Origin: Burkholderiales bacterium | GTDB taxonomy: Bacteria; Pseudomonadota; Gammaproteobacteria; Burkholderiales; Burkholderiaceae_C | Direction of reading: 5' to 3' | NCBI GenBank assembly: GCA_947453585.1 | Contig: CANGHQ010000001.1 | Span: 1-34,030, forward strand | DNA: 34,030 nucleotides | Shown here: piece after piece, positions 1 to 7,080 of the stretch | Layout: each line of letters starts with the position of its first letter | Numbering within the stretch: the first letter of the stretch is position 1 | Notes under the pieces: generated by a model | What the model saw: only the letters and a program-made list of their open reading frames with translations | Database searches by the model: none | Told to the model about the DNA's origin: nothing | Made by a program: the position numbers and the translations under genes

Positions 1-913
1 ACGCGCCCACCAGACCGAGTTGTGCCAAGGCCAACAAGCCCAAGCCCAGCGCAAACCAGAGGTAGGCCACCTGCAGCACCCAAACCATGGGGCGCGCCGC
101 GGTAGCCCACGGCGACCAGCGCCATTGGCGCGCCAGGTGCAAAACGGCCGCACCCGCCAATACCAGTGCGGTGACCGGTGCCAACACGGCCGGCGCAAAC
201 AGCCACATTCCCAAGCCAGCGGCGGTATGCGCCAACACCGAGCGCTCGAGCCACGGCAAGGGCGTGATCTTCACCCCAGGAAGGGCGCCCATGGTAAAGC
301 CCGGTATCACCCGCCCGGCCATCACGCATTCCAGCACCACCACCAGCGCCAGCATGGCATGCAAGGCCGACAAGGGCGCCGCATCAAGCCAACCCAGCAC
401 CGCGCCGTGGAAGGCCGCGTTGGCCAGCGCCATCAGCAGCAGCAGACCCGCCAGCGGCAGGTTGCGGTGGTTGCCCGCGCGCAGCAACAAGCGCACTAGC
501 ACGGCAGCCACCAGCGGCAACAAGGCCACATCCAGCGCCGCGTACAGCAGGTAGGGCGCTCCCAGGGCGGCCAGACGCGCCGCCAGCCACAAAGCGGCCA
601 AGGCCCCCAGGTGCGCACCGCGTGGCGTGGCCAGGCCGGTCCAGGCTTTGCCAGCGGTCATGAGAAAACCAATCACCACTGCGCTAACGAAACCGTAGAG
701 CATCTCGTGCGCATGCCACAGCAAGGGCGCCATGGCCGGCGTCCAGGTCAGGTAACCGAGCAGCGTCAGCACCCAGGCGGGTACGGCCAGCGCGGCGAAC
801 AAGGCCGCTCCCAGATAAAAAGGCCGAAAACCCAGGCGCAAAAACGCCCATCCGTGCGGCAGGTGGGCGCCGGGTTCCTGGATGCGGAGCGCTGGAATGG
901 GTAAAACTTTCAC
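1..913 (-). CDS. nnrS: NnrS family haem/copper membrane protein (3' end outside window)
   Basis: About 304 N-terminal residues of a polytopic membrane protein, truncated by the window edge; NnrS proteins are usually near 400 residues. The N-terminus carries the family signature: an 'LRLGFRPFYLGAALFA' segment at about residues 25-40, then 'WHAHEMLYGF' at about 66-75 and a following helix leading to 'WTGLATPRG'. The His residues in that block are the conserved ones of the family. NnrS is an inner-membrane haem- and copper-containing protein linked to nitric oxide stress and denitrification; its exact reaction is not settled. I chose a GTG start at 913 because AAAGG lies 6 bases upstream and no other in-frame start is near. 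An FNR/Dnr-like box lies upstream at 1096-1109, which fits NO or low-oxygen control. Confidence 0.85.
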   Translation of the reverse strand, partial: MKVLPIPALRIQEPGAHLPHGWAFLRLGFRPFYLGAALFAALAVPAWVLTLLGYLTWTPAMAPLLWHAHEMLYGFVSAVVIGFLMTAGKAWTGLATPRGAHLGALAALWLAARLAALGAPYLLYAALDVALLPLVAAVLVRLLLRAGNHRNLPLAGLLLLMALANAAFHGAVLGWLDAAPLSALHAMLALVVVLECVMAGRVIPGFTMGALPGVKITPLPWLERSVLAHTAAGLGMWLFAPAVLAPVTALVLAGAAVLHLARQWRWSPWATAARPMVWVLQVAYLWFALGLGLLALAQLGLVGA

Positions 914-1095
914 GGAGGCCTTTGCATAGGGATCAGCGGGCCAAAAAGACGCCTGGCACGCTAGAAACGATCGCCCAGGACGCGCCAAGCAAGCGACAGA
1001 TGGTGAGCCCAAAACAGGGTCAAGCCCAATGTAGCAGCGGCGCTGGCTTGGGGCGCCCACAGGCGCGGACAAGAGGCCTCCTAATGCGCCTGCGT

Positions 1096-1109
1096 TTGAT
1101 ATCTGTCAA
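1096..1109 (-). promoter_or_regulatory. FNR/Anr/Dnr-type binding site upstream of nnrS
   Basis: The plus strand reads TTGAT-ATCT-GTCAA, a dyad differing at one base from the FNR consensus TTGAT-N4-ATCAA; read on the minus strand it is TTGAC-AGAT-ATCAA. It sits in the 232-bp gap between nnrS and the DUF779 gene, 183 bp from the nnrS start. CRP/FNR-family regulators (FNR, Anr, Dnr, NnrR) commonly control nnrS genes, so nnrS is the likely target. I could not pick a convincing -10 element at class II spacing. Confidence 0.55.
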
Positions 1110-1145
1110 ACAAAGCGCTGGTGCGCGCGGTCTGCGGCGCTGGCC

Positions 1146-1523
1146 TCAGGCCAGATCGCGCTGCGCCAAAGCCGCAAGCTCCGCCCATTCTTCGTCGGTA
1201 AACAGGCGTGAGCGGGTCAGGAATGCTTTGCCGTAGGAGCCTTCGAGCGAGAAGGTGCCGCCCTGACCCTCGGTCACGTCGATGATGAGTTGGGTGTGTT
1301 TCCAGTATTCGTATTGCGACTTGCTGATGTAGAAAGGCACGCCGCCGATGTGGCCCAAGAGCACGTCGTAGGCGCCAATCGTTAGGTCCGTTGGAAGGTA
1401 GCAGTTGGCTGCGCTGTTGTCGCAGCAGCCGCCCGATTGGTGAAACATAAGTGCGCCGTGGTCGCGCTTGAGTTCTTCGATCAATTCGAGTGCCACGGGG
1501 GTGGCTTCTACGCGGTTGACCAT
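1146..1523 (-). CDS. DUF779 protein, aldehyde-dehydrogenase-associated
   Basis: Complete 125-residue protein of the DUF779 family (Pfam PF05610), soluble and with no signal peptide. It contains the Cys-rich 'HQSGGCCDNSAANC' block at about residues 28-41 and 'VPFYISKSQYEYWKHTQLI' in the middle, both typical of the family. DUF779 genes are repeatedly found beside acetaldehyde dehydrogenase II genes, as here (the ALDH gene is upstream on the same strand), but the biochemical role is unknown. The Cys pair and nearby His suggest metal binding or redox function; this is inference. The start is supported by AAGGAGA seven bases upstream of ATG. Upstream, 353 bp with two hairpin elements separate it from the ALDH stop, so it may be transcribed with ALDH by readthrough. 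Confidence 0.85.
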   Translation of the reverse strand: MVNRVEATPVALELIEELKRDHGALMFHQSGGCCDNSAANCYLPTDLTIGAYDVLLGHIGGVPFYISKSQYEYWKHTQLIIDVTEGQGGTFSLEGSYGKAFLTRSRLFTDEEWAELAALAQRDLA

Positions 1524-1568
1524 GGTTTGTCTCCTTGTTTTTCCGGCAGTTTTTATTGCTGCGTTTTT

Positions 1569-1596
1569 GGTGCTGCTTGTTTGGTGTTGCTTGTTT
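1569..1596. repeat. Two tandem 14-bp copies (GGTGYTGCTTGTTT)
   Basis: GGTGCTGCTTGTTT is followed directly by GGTGTTGCTTGTTT, 13 of 14 bases identical, in the leader of the DUF779 gene. It lies just before hairpin element 1. No function is evident. Confidence 0.5.
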
Positions 1597-1606
1597 GGCG
1601 CTCGCA

Positions 1607-1682
1607 GCGCCGCAGCCGGTTAGGGCGGCCACCTCATGCTGGAGTACCAGAAATCGGTGTCCGCCCTAACCGGCCGCAGCGC
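1607..1682. repeat. Hairpin element 1 (short form), ALDH-DUF779 gap
   Basis: Arms at 1607-1628 and 1661-1682 are inverted copies matching at 20 of 22 positions, around a 32-base centre. The centre contains CCTCATGCTGGAGTACCAG then AAATCGG, and matches the centre of element 2 (opposite strand) with one internal segment missing. With no T-run after either arm it does not look like a simple intrinsic terminator. It may be a MITE/REP-like element or a structured RNA spacer between the ALDH and DUF779 genes. Confidence 0.75.
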
Positions 1683-1740
1683 TGGTTTGCTGGCGCGCAA
1701 GCTATGGAAGTCTTTTCGCTCTTGGTGCACAGCTTGCTTA

Positions 1741-1838
1741 GCGCAGTAGTCGGTTGGGCATCCCCCCGATTTGAGTACCTCGAAACTTCGTTTTCTGGTA
1801 CCCCAGTATGAGGGGGGAGGTCCAACCGACTACTGTGC
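1741..1838. repeat. Hairpin element 2 (long form), ALDH-DUF779 gap
   Basis: A nearly continuous long hairpin. Outer arms at 1741-1757 and 1822-1838 match at 16 of 17 positions, followed inward by a C6/G6 pairing, a GAGTACC/GGTACC pairing and a terminal GAAAC-TTC-GTTTTC hairpin. Read on the minus strand its core is CCTCATACTGGGGTACCAG, related to element 1. Both elements keep CGGTT near the arm base while other arm bases differ. It lies 38 bp downstream of the ALDH stop codon, so it could also shape the 3' end of that transcript. Confidence 0.75.
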
Positions 1839-1876
1839 GACCCGGAGCGACGTAACCTAATGCGACGCGACGCGCT

Positions 1877-3397
1877 TTAGAAGAAGCCCAGCTTGTTTTC
1901 GGAGTAAGAAACCAACAAGTTCTTAGTCTGCTGGTAGTGGTCCAACATGACCTTGTGGGTTTCGCGGCCGATGCCGGATTCCTTGTAGCCACCAAACGCT
2001 GCGTGCGCGGGGTAGGCGTGGTAGCAGTTGGTCCAGACGCGGCCGGCCTTGATGGCGCGGCCCATGCGGTAGGCCACATTGCCGTTGCGGCTCCACACGC
2101 CGGCGCCCAGGCCGTAGAGCGTGTCGTTGGCAATGGCCAGGGCTTCGGCTTCGTCCTTGAAGGTGGTCACGGCCAGCACGGGTCCGAAAATTTCTTCCTG
2201 GAAGATGCGCATTTTGTTGTGGCCCTTGAACAGCGTGGGCTGCACGTAGTAGCCGCCTTCCAGGTCACCGCCCAGGTGCGCTTGTGCGCCGCCAGCGAGT
2301 ACTTCAGCGCCTTCTTGCTTGCCCAGATCAAGGTAAGACAAGATCTTGGTGAGCTGCTCTTTGGAGGCTTGCGCGCCCATCATGCTGTCGGTGTCGAGCG
2401 GGTTCATGTGCTTGATGGCGGCCACGCGCTTCAGGACACGTTCCATGAACTTGTCGTAAATGCTTTCCTGAATCAGTGCGCGCGAGGGGCAGGTGCAGAC
2501 TTCGCCTTGGTTAAAGGCAAACAAGACCAGGCCTTCGATGGCTTTGTCCAAAAACGCGTCGTCCTTGTCCATGATGTCGGCAAAGAAAATGTTGGGCGAC
2601 TTGCCGCCGAGTTCCAGCGTGGCGGGAATCAGATTGTTGGCAGCGGCTTGGGCAATCACGCGGCCGGTGCTGGTGGAACCAGTAAAAGCGATCTTGGCGA
2701 TGCGCTTGCTTGTGGCCAGGGGCAGACCGGCTTCGCGGCCATAGCCGTTGACGATGTTGAGCACGCCTGGGGGCAGCAAGTCGGCAATCAAGTCGGCCAG
2801 GATCAGGATGCTGATAGGGGTGCTTTCGGCGGGCTTGAGCACCACGCAGTTGCCCGCGCCGATGGCGGGGGCAATTTTCCAGGCCGCCATCAGGATGGGG
2901 AAGTTCCAGGGAATGATCTGTCCGACCACGCCCAGGGGTTCCTGGAAGTGGTAGGCCACGGTGTTTTCGTCGATGTTGCTCAGAGCGCCTTCTTGCGCGC
3001 GCAGGCAGCCGGCAAAGTAGCGGAAGTGGTCCACGGTGAGCGGAATGTCGGCGTTCAGGGTTTCGCGGATGGCCTTGCCGTTGTCCACGCTCTCGGCGTA
3101 GGCCAGTAGCTCCAGATTCGCTTCGATGCGGTCGGCGATTTTCAGCAGCATATTGGCGCGGTCAGCCGCCGGGGTCTTGCCCCAGGCATCTGCGGCGGCG
3201 TGGGCGGCGTCCAGGGCCAACTCGACGTCTTCGGCGCTGGAACGTGCAACTGTGGTGTAGACCTTGCCGCTGATGGGCGTAATCACATCAAAGTACTGCC
3301 CCTTGACCGGCGCGACAAATTTGCCACCGATGAAGTTGTCGTAATGGGCTTTGTATTTAATCAGTGCGCCGGCGGCGCCGGGAGCGGCATAAATCAT
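1877..3397 (-). CDS. NAD-dependent acetaldehyde dehydrogenase (AcoD/ExaC type)
   Basis: 506-residue cytosolic aldehyde dehydrogenase, full length for the family, converting acetaldehyde (or similar short aldehydes) to the acid with NAD. Visible signatures: 'PWNFP' at about 163-167 (oxyanion Asn), 'KPAE' at 188-191 (cofactor binding), 'FTGSTSTG' at about 238-245, general-base Glu at about 262 in 'LELGGKSPN', and nucleophile Cys at about 301 in 'NQGEVCTC'. The C-terminus ('HYQQTKNLLVSYS...LGFF') is typical of the AcoD/ExaC/AldB branch. I used the ATG at 3397 because AGGAGA lies five bases upstream; an open extension to 3469 has no such signal and would overlap the sigma-54 promoter. The divergent AcoR-type gene and the GG-N10-GC promoter at 3466-3479 indicate sigma-54 control. 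The DUF779 gene follows downstream. Confidence 0.93.
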   Translation of the reverse strand: MIYAAPGAAGALIKYKAHYDNFIGGKFVAPVKGQYFDVITPISGKVYTTVARSSAEDVELALDAAHAAADAWGKTPAADRANMLLKIADRIEANLELLAYAESVDNGKAIRETLNADIPLTVDHFRYFAGCLRAQEGALSNIDENTVAYHFQEPLGVVGQIIPWNFPILMAAWKIAPAIGAGNCVVLKPAESTPISILILADLIADLLPPGVLNIVNGYGREAGLPLATSKRIAKIAFTGSTSTGRVIAQAAANNLIPATLELGGKSPNIFFADIMDKDDAFLDKAIEGLVLFAFNQGEVCTCPSRALIQESIYDKFMERVLKRVAAIKHMNPLDTDSMMGAQASKEQLTKILSYLDLGKQEGAEVLAGGAQAHLGGDLEGGYYVQPTLFKGHNKMRIFQEEIFGPVLAVTTFKDEAEALAIANDTLYGLGAGVWSRNGNVAYRMGRAIKAGRVWTNCYHAYPAHAAFGGYKESGIGRETHKVMLDHYQQTKNLLVSYSENKLGFF

Positions 3398-3465
3398 TCG
3401 TATCTCCTGGAGGTTTGAAAAAAGGTTGCGTCCGTCTCGCGGCGGTCTGCACCGCAGCTCTTTTT

Positions 3466-3479
3466 GCAAGCCCCATGCC
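3466..3479 (-). promoter_or_regulatory. Sigma-54 (-24/-12) promoter for the aldehyde dehydrogenase gene
   Basis: On the minus strand GGCATGGGGCTTGC gives GG-N10-GC, the invariant sigma-54 spacing, with TTGCA at the -12 side and GGCAT close to the GGCAC consensus. The expected transcript start is near 3455, leaving about 57 bases of leader before the ATG at 3397. The divergently encoded partner is a GAFTGA-containing sigma-54 activator, which strengthens the call. Confidence 0.7.
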
Positions 3480-3490
3480 CACCACGTGCA

Positions 3491-3526
3491 CCCAAGGGTT
3501 TGTCCCTAGGGTTTGCCACCCTTTGG
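3491..3526. repeat. Imperfect inverted repeat between promoter and activator sites
   Basis: CCCAAGGGT near 3491-3499 is inverted in ACCCTTTGGG near 3518-3527, with CCTAGGGTTTG in between. It lies between the -24/-12 promoter and the two palindromes, where sigma-54 systems often place a bending-protein site. I see no clear IHF consensus, so its role is unknown. Confidence 0.35.
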
Positions 3527-3530
3527 GCCG

Positions 3531-3565
3531 AAATGGCGCCATTTAGGCGGGAAATGGCGCCAAAG
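3531..3565. promoter_or_regulatory. Paired palindromic upstream activator sites
   Basis: AAATGGCGCCATTT at 3531-3544 is a perfect 14-bp palindrome. GAAATGGCGCCAAAG at 3551-3565 is a degenerate second copy. Their GGCGCC centres are 21 bp apart, two helical turns, and lie roughly 82 and 103 bp upstream of the predicted ALDH transcript start, a normal distance for enhancer sites of sigma-54 activators. The likely ligand is the AcoR-type protein encoded at 3741-5669; this is inferred from position. Confidence 0.6.
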
Positions 3566-3665
3566 CTGCCCCAAACGGGCACCCGTGGCCTGTCACTGTC
3601 CGCCCTCGCTGCGTGACAGGTGTAACAAATTGGAACGGTTACGGCTTGTCTTGCGCAACGGGGCT

Positions 3666-3693
3666 TGCGCTGCCCGGGCGCATCGATACACTG
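3666..3693 (+). promoter_or_regulatory. Possible sigma-70 promoter of the acoR-like gene
   Basis: TTGCGC at 3666-3671 and TACACT at 3688-3693 are separated by 16 bp and lie about 50 bp upstream of the activator's ATG. The match is moderate and based only on reading. Confidence 0.35.
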
Positions 3694-3740
3694 ATTCGAT
3701 AAATACCAGTGGCGCTGCTTGGCGCCCCAGGAGACAAACC

Positions 3741-5669
3741 ATGCGTGAACATTCCCTGCTGCCTGCGCCCGTGCTCAGGCTGGCCCGCCAGCAGTGGCTC
3801 GAACAAGGCACCGGCCTGTCGTCGGCCATTGACGCGCGGGTCACGCGCTCGTGGCAGCGCAGCCTGGCCGCCGGTCTGTCGCCCATGGGCCGCTTGTCGT
3901 GCACGGACAACCTCAGCGGCGTGGCCCTGCAGCGCGCCCGCACGCAAAACCACGATCTGGTGAACCAGTCGCAGCCCATCATGGAATACCTGTTCGAGCA
4001 GGTGCGCCACAGCCACAGCATGGTCATCTTGTCCGACCCCAACGGCGTGCTGATGCACACCCTGGGCGACCTGGACTTTTTGAGCAAGGCCGACCGCGTG
4101 GCCCTGAAATGCGGCGCGTCCTGGCACGAAAGCCAGCGTGGCACCAACGCCATTGGCACGGCGCTGGCCGAGACCGACGAGGTCGAAATCCACGGCGCCG
4201 AACACTACCTGGACCGCAACGGTTTTTTGACCTGCGCGGCCTCGCCCATTGTGTCGGCCACCGGCGCGCTGATGGGCATTTTGGACATTTCGGGCGACCA
4301 CCGCAGCCGCCACCCCCACACCCTGGGCCTGGTGTCCACAGCGGCGCGCATGATCGAAAACAAGCTGGTGCTGTCGGCCTGCCAGCACCAGATCGTGCTG
4401 CGTCTGCATGCGCGCGCCGAGGGCATTGGTTCGGTGGCCCAAGGCGTGCTGGCGCTGTCCAGCGACGGCTGGCTGGTAGGCGCCAACCGCCGCGCGCTGG
4501 AGATGCTGGGCCTGCGCCGCGTGGACATTGGTGCGAGCCAAGTGCACCATGTGTTTGACTGCACCATGGACACGCTGATGGCCAGCGCACACCGCGCGGC
4601 CGGAGGTGCGCTGGCGCTGCACACGGTGCAAGGCCTGGCCTTGTTTGCCACGGTGCAAATGGAGCCGCATTTGTCGGTACGGGCGCAGCCCGTGGGCACC
4701 GCACCCGCGCCCGACGCACTGGCCCAGCTTGACACCGGCGATGTGCGCTGGGGCGCGGCCGCCACCAAGGCCCGGCGCGTAGCCGACAAGGACATTGCAG
4801 TCTTGCTGCTGGGCGAATCAGGCGTGGGCAAAGAGCTGTTTGCCAAAGCCCTGCACGACAGCTCGGCGCGCAAGGCCGGCCCTTTTGTGGCCATCAACTG
4901 CGCGGCCTTGCCTGAGCATTTGATTGAGTCGGAACTCTTTGGTTACGCCCCCGGCGCATTTACCGGCGCCCGCAAGCAGGGCTCGGTTGGGCGCCTGCGC
5001 GAGGCCCAGGGCGGCACCTTGTTTCTTGACGAGATTGGCGACATGCCACTGGCCATGCAAACCCGCTTGTTGCGCGTGCTGCAAGAACGCCAGGTCACGC
5101 CCCTGGGCTGCGGCGAGACGGTGGCGGTGGACTTTGCGCTGGTGTGCGCCACCCACCAAAACCTGCGCGAAGCCGCCGACGCGGGCCGCTTTCGCAGCGA
5201 CCTGTACTACCGCATCAACGGCCTGAGCCTGCAACTGCCCGCGCTGCGCGAGCGCAGCGACTTTGCCGCCTTAACCAGCCAGCTGCTCAAGCAGTGGGGC
5301 GAGCCGGTGGCCCTGCACATCGACCCCGAACTCTTGCAGGCCCTGGGGCGCTACCGCTGGCCGGGCAATTTGCGCCAGTACAGCAACGTCTTGCGCACCG
5401 CCGCCGCCATGTTGGAGGCGCATGAGACCTGCATTTCCTGGCTGCACATGCCCGACGACCTGGTAGACGAACTCCAGACCCTGAGCCAGGACTTGCCCGA
5501 CTACCCCGAGCCGCCCCCGCAAAACCTGCAACAGCTTTCGCAAAAAGCGATTGAACACGCGCTGGAAAACGCGCGCGGCAATGTGTCCGCCGCAGCGCGC
5601 CAGCTGGGCATCAGCCGGCAAACCATGTACCGCAAGCTGCAGGACGGGGCGCTGGTTAAGGGGCTATGA
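3741..5669 (+). CDS. acoR: AcoR-type sigma-54-dependent transcriptional activator
   Basis: 642-residue enhancer-binding protein. In order: N-terminal GAF-type sensor region (about 70-210, with 'SWHESQRGTNAIGTAL', characteristic of AcoR), a second possible PAS-like stretch (about 225-320), an AAA+ domain (Walker A 'GESGVGKEL' at about 358-366, sigma-54 contact loop 'GAFTGA' at 405-410, Walker B 'GGTLFLDE' at 424-431, arginine-rich 'RFRSDLYYRI' at about 483-492) and a C-terminal Fis-type helix-turn-helix (about 612-633, 'NVSAAARQLGISRQTMYRKL'). Compared with canonical Walker A, 'GESGVGKE' has Ser and Val at variable positions but keeps Lys. It probably activates the divergent aldehyde dehydrogenase gene on sensing acetaldehyde, ethanol or acetoin catabolites. 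The ATG at 3741 follows CAGGAGACAAACC; the longer open frame from 3513 runs through the control region and is unlikely to be translated. Confidence 0.9.
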   Translation: MREHSLLPAPVLRLARQQWLEQGTGLSSAIDARVTRSWQRSLAAGLSPMGRLSCTDNLSGVALQRARTQNHDLVNQSQPIMEYLFEQVRHSHSMVILSDPNGVLMHTLGDLDFLSKADRVALKCGASWHESQRGTNAIGTALAETDEVEIHGAEHYLDRNGFLTCAASPIVSATGALMGILDISGDHRSRHPHTLGLVSTAARMIENKLVLSACQHQIVLRLHARAEGIGSVAQGVLALSSDGWLVGANRRALEMLGLRRVDIGASQVHHVFDCTMDTLMASAHRAAGGALALHTVQGLALFATVQMEPHLSVRAQPVGTAPAPDALAQLDTGDVRWGAAATKARRVADKDIAVLLLGESGVGKELFAKALHDSSARKAGPFVAINCAALPEHLIESELFGYAPGAFTGARKQGSVGRLREAQGGTLFLDEIGDMPLAMQTRLLRVLQERQVTPLGCGETVAVDFALVCATHQNLREAADAGRFRSDLYYRINGLSLQLPALRERSDFAALTSQLLKQWGEPVALHIDPELLQALGRYRWPGNLRQYSNVLRTAAAMLEAHETCISWLHMPDDLVDELQTLSQDLPDYPEPPPQNLQQLSQKAIEHALENARGNVSAAARQLGISRQTMYRKLQDGALVKGL

Positions 5670-5803
5670 CACGCGTTGACGATGCGTAAACGTTGCCAAC
5701 GTGAAACTACAAGCCCACACCACAAACGCCTGAGCGGTAGCGAATTCGGTGAAATTGAACTCGAAAGTTCCAATCCGTCAAGGGCGCGACAATGCAGGCC
5801 CCG

Positions 5804-5820
5804 CCGCCCCGCAGGCGGCT
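5804..5820. repeat. Small GC hairpin downstream of acoR-like gene
   Basis: GCCGCC-CCGCA-GGCGGC forms a 6-bp stem in the 183-bp gap between the activator and the next gene. No T-run follows, so it is not a convincing terminator. Confidence 0.35.
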
Positions 5821-5852
5821 ACACATCAGCGATATTGAATCCTGCCCAACCC

Positions 5853-6131
5853 ATGCAAACCGATTCCCTGCTCACGCTCAAACTCCCCGAGGGCTACGCC
5901 TTTGCCGACCTCAAGCTGCGCCGCTACGCAGACGACGAGATTGATCTGGACATGGACTTGTTCAAATTAGTGTGCACGCTCAACGGCATGGACATTCAGA
6001 AGGTCTTGCAAAACCCCGGGCCGGTGGTGACGGCGGTGCTGACGGTTTGGTACAAACGCCACCTGGCCGATGGCGGCGCGCCCGACGCGCTGATGGAAGA
6101 ACTGCGCCGCCAAGGGCCGCGCCTGAACTGA
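5853..6131 (+). CDS. Small conserved-looking protein of unknown function
   Basis: 92-residue acidic-to-neutral soluble protein, with no signal peptide or membrane segment. I do not recognise a named family. It reads as a compact helical protein: 'ADLKLRRYADDEIDLDMDLFKLVCTLNGMDIQKVLQNPGPVVTAVLTVWYKRHL'. Codon use matches its neighbours, which supports a real gene. The start at 5853 is chosen because the open frame upstream (to 5676) translates to low-complexity basic sequence in the intergenic region; there is no strong ribosome-binding site, so the exact start is uncertain. It ends 60 bp before the convergent glycosylase gene. Confidence 0.6.
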   Translation: MQTDSLLTLKLPEGYAFADLKLRRYADDEIDLDMDLFKLVCTLNGMDIQKVLQNPGPVVTAVLTVWYKRHLADGGAPDALMEELRRQGPRLN

Positions 6132-6191
6132 GTGGTTTGTGCGCGGTCAGCGCATGCCCCGTATGGAACGCAAACTGCCGCTCAATCCTGG

Positions 6192-7073
6192 TCAGCGCGC
6201 AATGGCTTCCACCGCCAGGCACAAATCCGCCCAGGCCTTGCCCTTGTCTGGGCTGTTGCGCAGCAGGGCTTTGGGCGAGTACGTCACGACTACCGGAATG
6301 CCCCGATAGCGGTAGACCGTGCCGCGTTGCTTGCCCGGGGGCTGGGCCAGCGCGTCGGGGTGTTCGGCCAGCAGCAGTTGGGTGGCAAACCGGCCCATGG
6401 CCAAAATAACCTGCGGCTGGGCCAGCGCAATCTGGCGTTGCAAATAAGCCGCGCACTGGGCCAACTCGGCGGGCTGCGGATTGCGCCCGTTGGGCGGGCG
6501 GCAGGCGGTCACGTTGGCCAGCAGGGCGGCGTCTTGGCCCGGCGGGGGCGGCTGGTCGGCGCTGGCGCGCACAGCGCCCACGGCCTTGAGCATGTTGTCT
6601 AGCAACACGCCCGCGTCGCCGGCAAAGGCGTGGCCTGCGGCGTCTTCGTCTTCGTCGGGCGGGTCGCCCACCACCATCCATTTGGCGCTTTGGCCGTCGG
6701 TCAAGGTGGTCAGCGTGCTCTGGGTGCGCCCGGCGCACAGGCCGCAGGCCTGGCAACCGGCGGCGGTTTGTTGCAGCGCGGCCCAGCCCAGGGTGTGGAT
6801 TTGGCCCAGGTCATTGGCCGCACCCGCGCCTTGCAGGGCGGCCACGGCGGGCGACGCGCTGGCGGCCAGGGACGCCAGATTGGCGGCGGTGGGGCGGGGG
6901 CTTGCGGGGGCGACTGGGTTGGCGCCGGGCCGGGGAGGCTGCGGGCGCTCGCTCGCGCTGGCCGGGCTTTCTTCAGCGGCAGCCTGGACACCAAAGTCGG
7001 TGCCCGGCAGCCAGACGTGCACGCCCATTTCCAAAAGCATGGCGCGCTGGCGGGTGTCGAGTTGCAAGGGCAT
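6192..7073 (-). CDS. Family-4-like uracil-DNA glycosylase with altered active-site motifs
   Basis: 293 residues. A 90-residue Pro/Ala-rich N-terminal extension precedes a family-4-type uracil-DNA glycosylase domain. Candidate [4Fe-4S] ligands are Cys107, Cys110 (or Cys113), Cys191 in 'NVTACRPPNGRNP' and Cys207. The usual motif A 'GEAPGxxED' reads 'GDPPDEDED' (136-144), and motif B, normally containing 'HPS', reads 'YSPKALLR' (265-272). So the fold and cluster are kept but the catalytic and uracil-pocket motifs differ from the thermophile enzymes. I recall similar variants in other Burkholderiales, so it may be a lineage-specific branch. It starts 7 bp after the rimI stop and is the last gene of the eamA-tsaB-rimI-udg operon. 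A CATAAT hexamer six bases before the ATG might give an extra leaderless transcript. Confidence 0.8.
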   Translation of the reverse strand: MPLQLDTRQRAMLLEMGVHVWLPGTDFGVQAAAEESPASASERPQPPRPGANPVAPASPRPTAANLASLAASASPAVAALQGAGAANDLGQIHTLGWAALQQTAAGCQACGLCAGRTQSTLTTLTDGQSAKWMVVGDPPDEDEDAAGHAFAGDAGVLLDNMLKAVGAVRASADQPPPPGQDAALLANVTACRPPNGRNPQPAELAQCAAYLQRQIALAQPQVILAMGRFATQLLLAEHPDALAQPPGKQRGTVYRYRGIPVVVTYSPKALLRNSPDKGKAWADLCLAVEAIAR

Positions 7074-7080
7074 GGGTCGA

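Noticed and set aside
1607..1838. Hairpin elements as integron attC sites
   Set aside because: The arm ends read GTTAGGG ... CCCTAAC, the opposite polarity to attC (RYYYAAC ... GTTRRRY), and no cassettes or integrase are present.
1937..3109. 390-residue open frame on the plus strand
   Set aside because: It is antisense to the aldehyde dehydrogenase gene, has no family similarity by eye, and is explained by GC-rich codon bias.
3513..3740. N-terminal extension of the AcoR-type protein
   Set aside because: It runs through the palindromes and control region, lacks a ribosome-binding site, and shows no family similarity. The ATG at 3741 has a good one.
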